Origin: Paramoeba atlantica
Lineage: Eukaryota > Discosea
Assembly (NCBI GenBank): GCA_977017575.1
Contig: CDRNVI010000087.1
Location: forward strand, 1-64,000
Direction of reading: 5' to 3'
Length of the DNA stretch: 64,000 bases
Shown here: piece by piece, positions 60,492 to 64,000 of the stretch
Position numbering within the stretch: position 1 is the stretch's first letter
How the letters are laid out: each line of letters starts with the position of its first letter
Program-made: the position numbers and the translations under genes
The notes under the pieces: generated by a model
What the model was told of the DNA's origin: nothing
The model's database searches: none
The model's input: the letters and a program-made list of their open reading frames with translations, nothing else

Positions 60492-61758
60492 TCTAAATAT
60501 TATAATAGGAGAGCGTTTTCTCAACAATAAAAATAAAAAAAACCTCAATTCCCGCGCTCCTTCGCGGCCCTTTTTCGCCCCCCTCCGCGCCACGATCTCG
60601 GCCGCCCTCCCGCTCCGGTGCTCTCCTCGCCGCGCTCTCCCTCGCTGTTTTTTTTTTGCTCCCTCCCGTGCCCCCCTCCGCGCTCCACGCCACGCTCTCC
60701 GTCGCCCTTCCCCTCTGGCGCTCTCCTCCCGCGCTCTCCGCCGCTGTTTTTTTTTCTTCGTTGTCTTCGCCCTCCCCTCGCCACCCCCTTGGTCGCCCTC
60801 TGTTGCCCCCTGCGTCGCTCTGCCGCGCCGCTTTTCGCCCCCCACCCACTGCGCTGTCCCCTTCGCCGCCCATTCCCCCTCCCTCCCTGCTCCCACCTGC
60901 GCCACTCTTTCCCTTCCCACAACAACAACAACAACAACACTGATATAATCAGTTAAGGGGTTAATATTTTCCCTTAAACATCTTCACACCTTAGATTAAA
61001 AACACTGACCACACAACTGTTTACCATATCTCAAATTTAATGTTTGTTTTAATGAGTCCTCGCATAATGATGAGTCTTTTCATTACAATAAACCAGGAAA
61101 TGGAACCACCAACGCCCCTAGAGTTCAACGCAAATTGAAGGTATCAACTACTTGAGCGCTTCCCTTCCCACTCTTTCCCTTCATCCCCTCTGCCACCCCC
61201 TCACGCTGCATCTCGAAGAATGGCGCCGCCCGGTACCGAATATAACAAGGTACTAAAAAACTAGTGTAGGCGTCATTCACGCTTTTCTTTTCTTTTTTCT
61301 TTCTTTCTGCGGCTTGCAACTAGCCCATGATAACGGGGCTAGGGTAACAATTTGGAGAGATACGAGCTTGTTGAAGCTGAGGTTTGGCCTGTTGAAGCTG
61401 AGGAGCCAGTCCGCTCGAGGGGATACCACCCTAGAAGACTTGGTCCGTTGAAGCTGAGGTGCTAAAACCGTTGAAGCTGAGAGTCGACACTCCCAAACTA
61501 TGCCAGCAAGAAGGCAAGGGGTCAAGGAGCACTGCTTTTGGCAGTGTCGGGGTGTGGCGAACCCCACCCTCCTAGCTAATCCAGATTCCCGCAGCGGACT
61601 TTCAGTCTGCGCGTTAGCTGGATCGGCTTGCATTGGCTCTGTGCTGCAATCCTTTTAGGTCTGCGCATGGGTCGTGCGGGTCGGAGCTACCTTCGGCTCT
61701 CTCCGAGGAGGCAACACCCCGTCTACGGGGTTTTTACCTGAATACATAACATAACATA
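60492..61758 (+). mobile_element. NA-1 copy 5, 5'-extended
   Basis: From about 60750 it matches the other copies to the (ATAAC) tail. Upstream it has some 200 more bases of C-rich sequence with CGCGCTCTCC-like repeats and T9 runs, which shows that the short copies are 5'-truncated at a T9 run. The exact start is uncertain: 60492-60542 is AT-rich and could be a separate piece. The minus-strand open frames here encode only Arg/Gly/Glu-rich low-complexity sequence. Confidence 0.75.
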
Positions 61759-62584
61759 ACTTGCCCTGAGATGAATGTTCACAGACAGTGGCACATGTGC
61801 TGCGCTGTTTGAATCAGCATGTGAGCATCAAAGCCACAACGCTCGAGAAACACACATGCACTCATCTCCTTTTTCGTTTGGCATTTGCCACGTTTTTCAG
61901 TTTTTTGTTCTAAAAGTGACGTTCGATTTGGGGTGGTGTGGATCGCGCTTTGGAGCCAGGAAGTCGTGCGAGGCTGTCGGCTATCCGAACGGCGGCTTCT
62001 CGAATCTTGTCCCGCTGGGAGGTGCAGAATGGCATCGGAGAGATGAAAACAAATCAAGCACGATTAGATTCATACGGACGAATTCTTAGCTGGAGAGAAT
62101 GGTTGAAAACTGTTCACTCGATCTTGATCAGTTCCTTGTGGTAGAGACTCGGAAGGCGTCTATACCCAAATGGTTAAGGGGGCTGACTTGAAATCAGGTG
62201 TGTTCTCACGCGCAGGTTCAAACCATGCTGGGCGCGTTTTCCTTCCACAAGCGTTGTCAAATCATATTCAGCGCGGGGTACCAACTACGCCCGCACCGCT
62301 CTTCTTCTCTCTTCTTATTCTTCTATTCCGCGCGGAGTTTTTTTGAAAAGGTGGGATGCCCAGCGGCGCGGCACCCGTCGTGGGAACTCACGCTCCGCAT
62401 AAAAGACGTTGTTCTGAATCTCGAGGCGGTTTTACCCACAGAAGCTGCATTCGCAGGCCTTTCAGTGCAATTTTCTCCAGGACAGCCCACAGAAAACACC
62501 CTTTACCTGAGAGAGGTGCATTTGGGAACGTGAATACGAAACGAGCGAACAGATCACCCGCCCACAAAATCGTGGAGCATCGAG
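61759..62584 (+). repeat. Host tRNA-Ser repeat, last unit before RLE-2 copy 9
   Basis: It runs from ACTTGCCCTGAGATG (right NA-1 target duplication) through the tRNA-Ser copy at 62156 to the left RLE-2 target duplication. It matches the corresponding part of the long units with scattered changes, so it is somewhat older or outside the homogenised block. Confidence 0.85.
62156..62236 (+). tRNA. tRNA-Ser(UGA)-like, doubly damaged
   Basis: 52-62 mismatch, CAAATGG variant, and GCTGA in place of CCTGA in the anticodon stem, which breaks pair 27-43. Confidence 0.65.
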
Positions 62585-62588
62585 ATTA

Positions 62589-63311
62589 GTGCCCAGCAGA
62601 CTATTCACCCTTGCGGTAATGCCTCGTTTTGGACTGGCACATCCCAGGCTCCCTGCACACCTACAGTGCCCCGGGTGTCACACCTTGCTGACTTCCGAGA
62701 ACGCTATTTCCCACGTGGCTGGATGCTCGACTTGCACTGGTAACAACGCGACAACGAAGCACAACAAAATGGTCCACAGACTGTATGAATTATGCATCAA
62801 AGCAGGCATTCCTTGTGAACGAGAAACCCGGCAGTTCTCTACGTACACGTGTGGCAAATGTGGAGCTCATCTGGATGGGGATTCTAAACCATCACACCGA
62901 AGGATCTGCGGATCAGGATCTTTTCACCACTCAGGGCCGGATCTAGTTATTCACTGGGCCGACGGAGACGTATTCTACGACTTCACCATTGTGCATGAAC
63001 TATGTCCTTCGAATTTAACGCGAGGCGGCACAATCCTTATGAGGGACGCCATCAAACGGAAGAACAAGACGTACGTAGCCTCAAAACTGCTCCCCCAAAT
63101 CCAATTTCAGTGCATACCGATGCTTGCAGGAGGAGCTATGCACGCTAACACAAAGAACCTACTTCTCGCTTTATCCGACGCGTGTGGATTAGAGCGGGAT
63201 TACGTGATCCAAGATTTTACACTTCGATTACAAGAATTCAACGGATCGGTTGTTCTCTCGCAACTTGGCAAATTTCTAGTGCCGCAGAGCCGAGAAGATA
63301 CGGCGATTTAA
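62589..63311 (+). CDS. RLE-2 ORF remnant, copy 9
   Basis: Open, with four changes from copy 1 (EREPR to ERETR, SHQRI to SHRRI, ALADA to ALSDA and neighbours). It is the only copy with both 46-bp target duplications complete (62539-62584 and 63456-63501). Element 62585-63455. Confidence 0.88.
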   Translation: MPSRLFTLAVMPRFGLAHPRLPAHLQCPGCHTLLTSENAISHVAGCSTCTGNNATTKHNKMVHRLYELCIKAGIPCERETRQFSTYTCGKCGAHLDGDSKPSHRRICGSGSFHHSGPDLVIHWADGDVFYDFTIVHELCPSNLTRGGTILMRDAIKRKNKTYVASKLLPQIQFQCIPMLAGGAMHANTKNLLLALSDACGLERDYVIQDFTLRLQEFNGSVVLSQLGKFLVPQSREDTAI

Positions 63312-63455
63312 TCAACCATTCTTTATTAATTATGAAAACTTGAGAAAGTAATTGTGGTTCCGGCTCAACACATGAGAGAAAATCATATTATTCATTATCT
63401 GAAAACATCTGTCAGTTTCTTCGTCTGTAGGTTCCTTTGAGATACAGTTTATTTT

Positions 63456-63501
63456 AAACGAGCGAACAGATCACCCGCCCACAAAATCGTGGAGCATCGA
63501 G
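63456..63501. repeat. RLE-2 target duplication, right, complete (46 bp)
   Basis: Identical to 62539-62584. It continues into TGTCGCCGAGTAAATTGAAAGG, as the unoccupied host repeat does at about 7013, which fixes the insertion point. The host repeat stops after about 35 bases. Confidence 0.92.
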
Positions 63502-63539
63502 TGTCGCCGAGTAAATTGAAAGGTGGGCTATGTCTCTAC

Positions 63540-63593
63540 TTCGTTGAATCTTCAACGAAGCGCCGTCGGTTCGTTGAACGATTCAACGAACCG
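63540..63593. repeat. Two TTCGTTGA-family palindromes
   Basis: TTCGTTGAA-TC-TTCAACGAA at 63540-63559 and CGGTTCGTTGAA-CGA-TTCAACGAACCG at 63567-63593. They stand exactly between host repeat and the next repeat block. Confidence 0.93.
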
Positions 63594-63629
63594 ATTTTTT
63601 ATTTTTTTTCACTGAACTTTTCTGGGATT

Positions 63630-64000
63630 CTGCCAGCGAAGCCCTCTTCTTGAGGCAAAACCCCCGTCTGCGAGCAAGGCCCAACTGTGAGCGAAGCCCA
63701 CTTCTGGAGGCAAAAGCCCCCGTCTGCGAGCAAGGCCCAACTGTGAGCGTAGCCCTGGGACATAATTATATTTTTTGGCGACCCGCGCGCTCCAGCGCGC
63801 GGGTCGCGCACTGAGGACCTATGTCTGCCACTTCCGCAGGATTGTCGAGAGGCAAGGCCAAACTGTGAGTGAAGACCACTTCTGGAGGCAAAAGCCCCCG
63901 TCTGCGAGCAAGGCCCAACTGTGAGCGTAGCCCTGGGACATAATTATATTTTTTGGCGGCCCGCGCGCTCCAGCGCGCGGGTCGCGCACTGAGGACCTAT
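63630..64000 (+). repeat. 178-bp tandem repeat with GC hairpin
   Basis: CCCTGGGACATAATTATATT starts at 63753 and again at 63931, a period of 178. Each unit has CCCGCGCGCT-CC-AGCGCGCGGG, a perfect 10-bp stem, and ends GCGCACTGAGGACCTAT. A smaller repeat beginning CCCCCGTCTGCGAGCAAGGC is found at about 63660, 63717 and 63896. It runs off the right edge. No coding sense. Confidence 0.9.

Overview
The window is eukaryotic repeat DNA made almost entirely of nested mobile elements. Evidence: three kinds of non-LTR retrotransposon reverse transcriptase, tRNA-derived SINEs with internal Pol III boxes, a type II tRNA-Ser(UGA) gene without an encoded CCA, and large blocks of satellite and microsatellite. 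No ordinary single-copy host protein gene could be supported. The best-preserved autonomous element is a LINE with a C-terminal restriction-like endonuclease (RLE), most like the CRE/SLACS/R2 assemblage. CRE-type elements are known from kinetoplastids and some fungi, so a protist (perhaps euglenozoan) host is possible; this is inference at low confidence.

Layout. 1-704: 70 copies of a pyrimidine decamer. 705-4516: a decayed LINE with an apurinic-type endonuclease (APE-LINE) on the minus strand, with an inverted fragment of LINE C-terminus at its left end. 4516-6154: a 5'-truncated divergent RLE-LINE (RLE-4). 6155-7114: one unit of a roughly 1.15 kb host repeat carrying the only fully canonical tRNA-Ser(UGA) gene. 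7115-11440: a second APE-LINE on the plus strand, split by a hairpin-ended element (H-1) and by a SINE that carried 608 bp of antisense RLE-LINE. 11440-16160: palindromes, a fragment of a third reverse transcriptase, an 86-bp inverted repeat, a 67-bp CACGTG satellite and a lone tRNA-like block.

16161-56233 is a large tandem array: four units of about 6.09 kb, an H-1 insertion, then four units of about 3.52 kb and a partial unit. Each unit is built on the same 1.15 kb tRNA-Ser repeat. It is loaded with 5'-truncated RLE-LINE copies (RLE-2, RLE-3, RLE-1 fragments), a tRNA-headed SINE block (SINE-2) and, in long units, a 1.0 kb non-autonomous element (NA-1). 56234-60491 is the longest RLE-1 copy, its ORF split by an antisense SINE. 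60492-63501 repeats the NA-1, tRNA and RLE-2 order, and the last RLE-2 copy keeps complete 46-bp target duplications. 63540-64000 holds palindromes and a 178-bp repeat.

How the parts relate: the tRNA-bearing repeat looks like the landing pad. RLE-2 and RLE-3 sit 348 bp and 23 bp downstream of tRNA-Ser copies, and NA-1 sits upstream. Unoccupied versions of the RLE-2, NA-1 and H-1 sites are present in the same window, so insertion points can be read to the base. After insertion the composite units were multiplied by unequal exchange, leaving near-identical copies with mosaic diagnostic variants. Three RLE families were independently cut back to just the zinc-finger plus RLE module, which is the most unusual pattern here.
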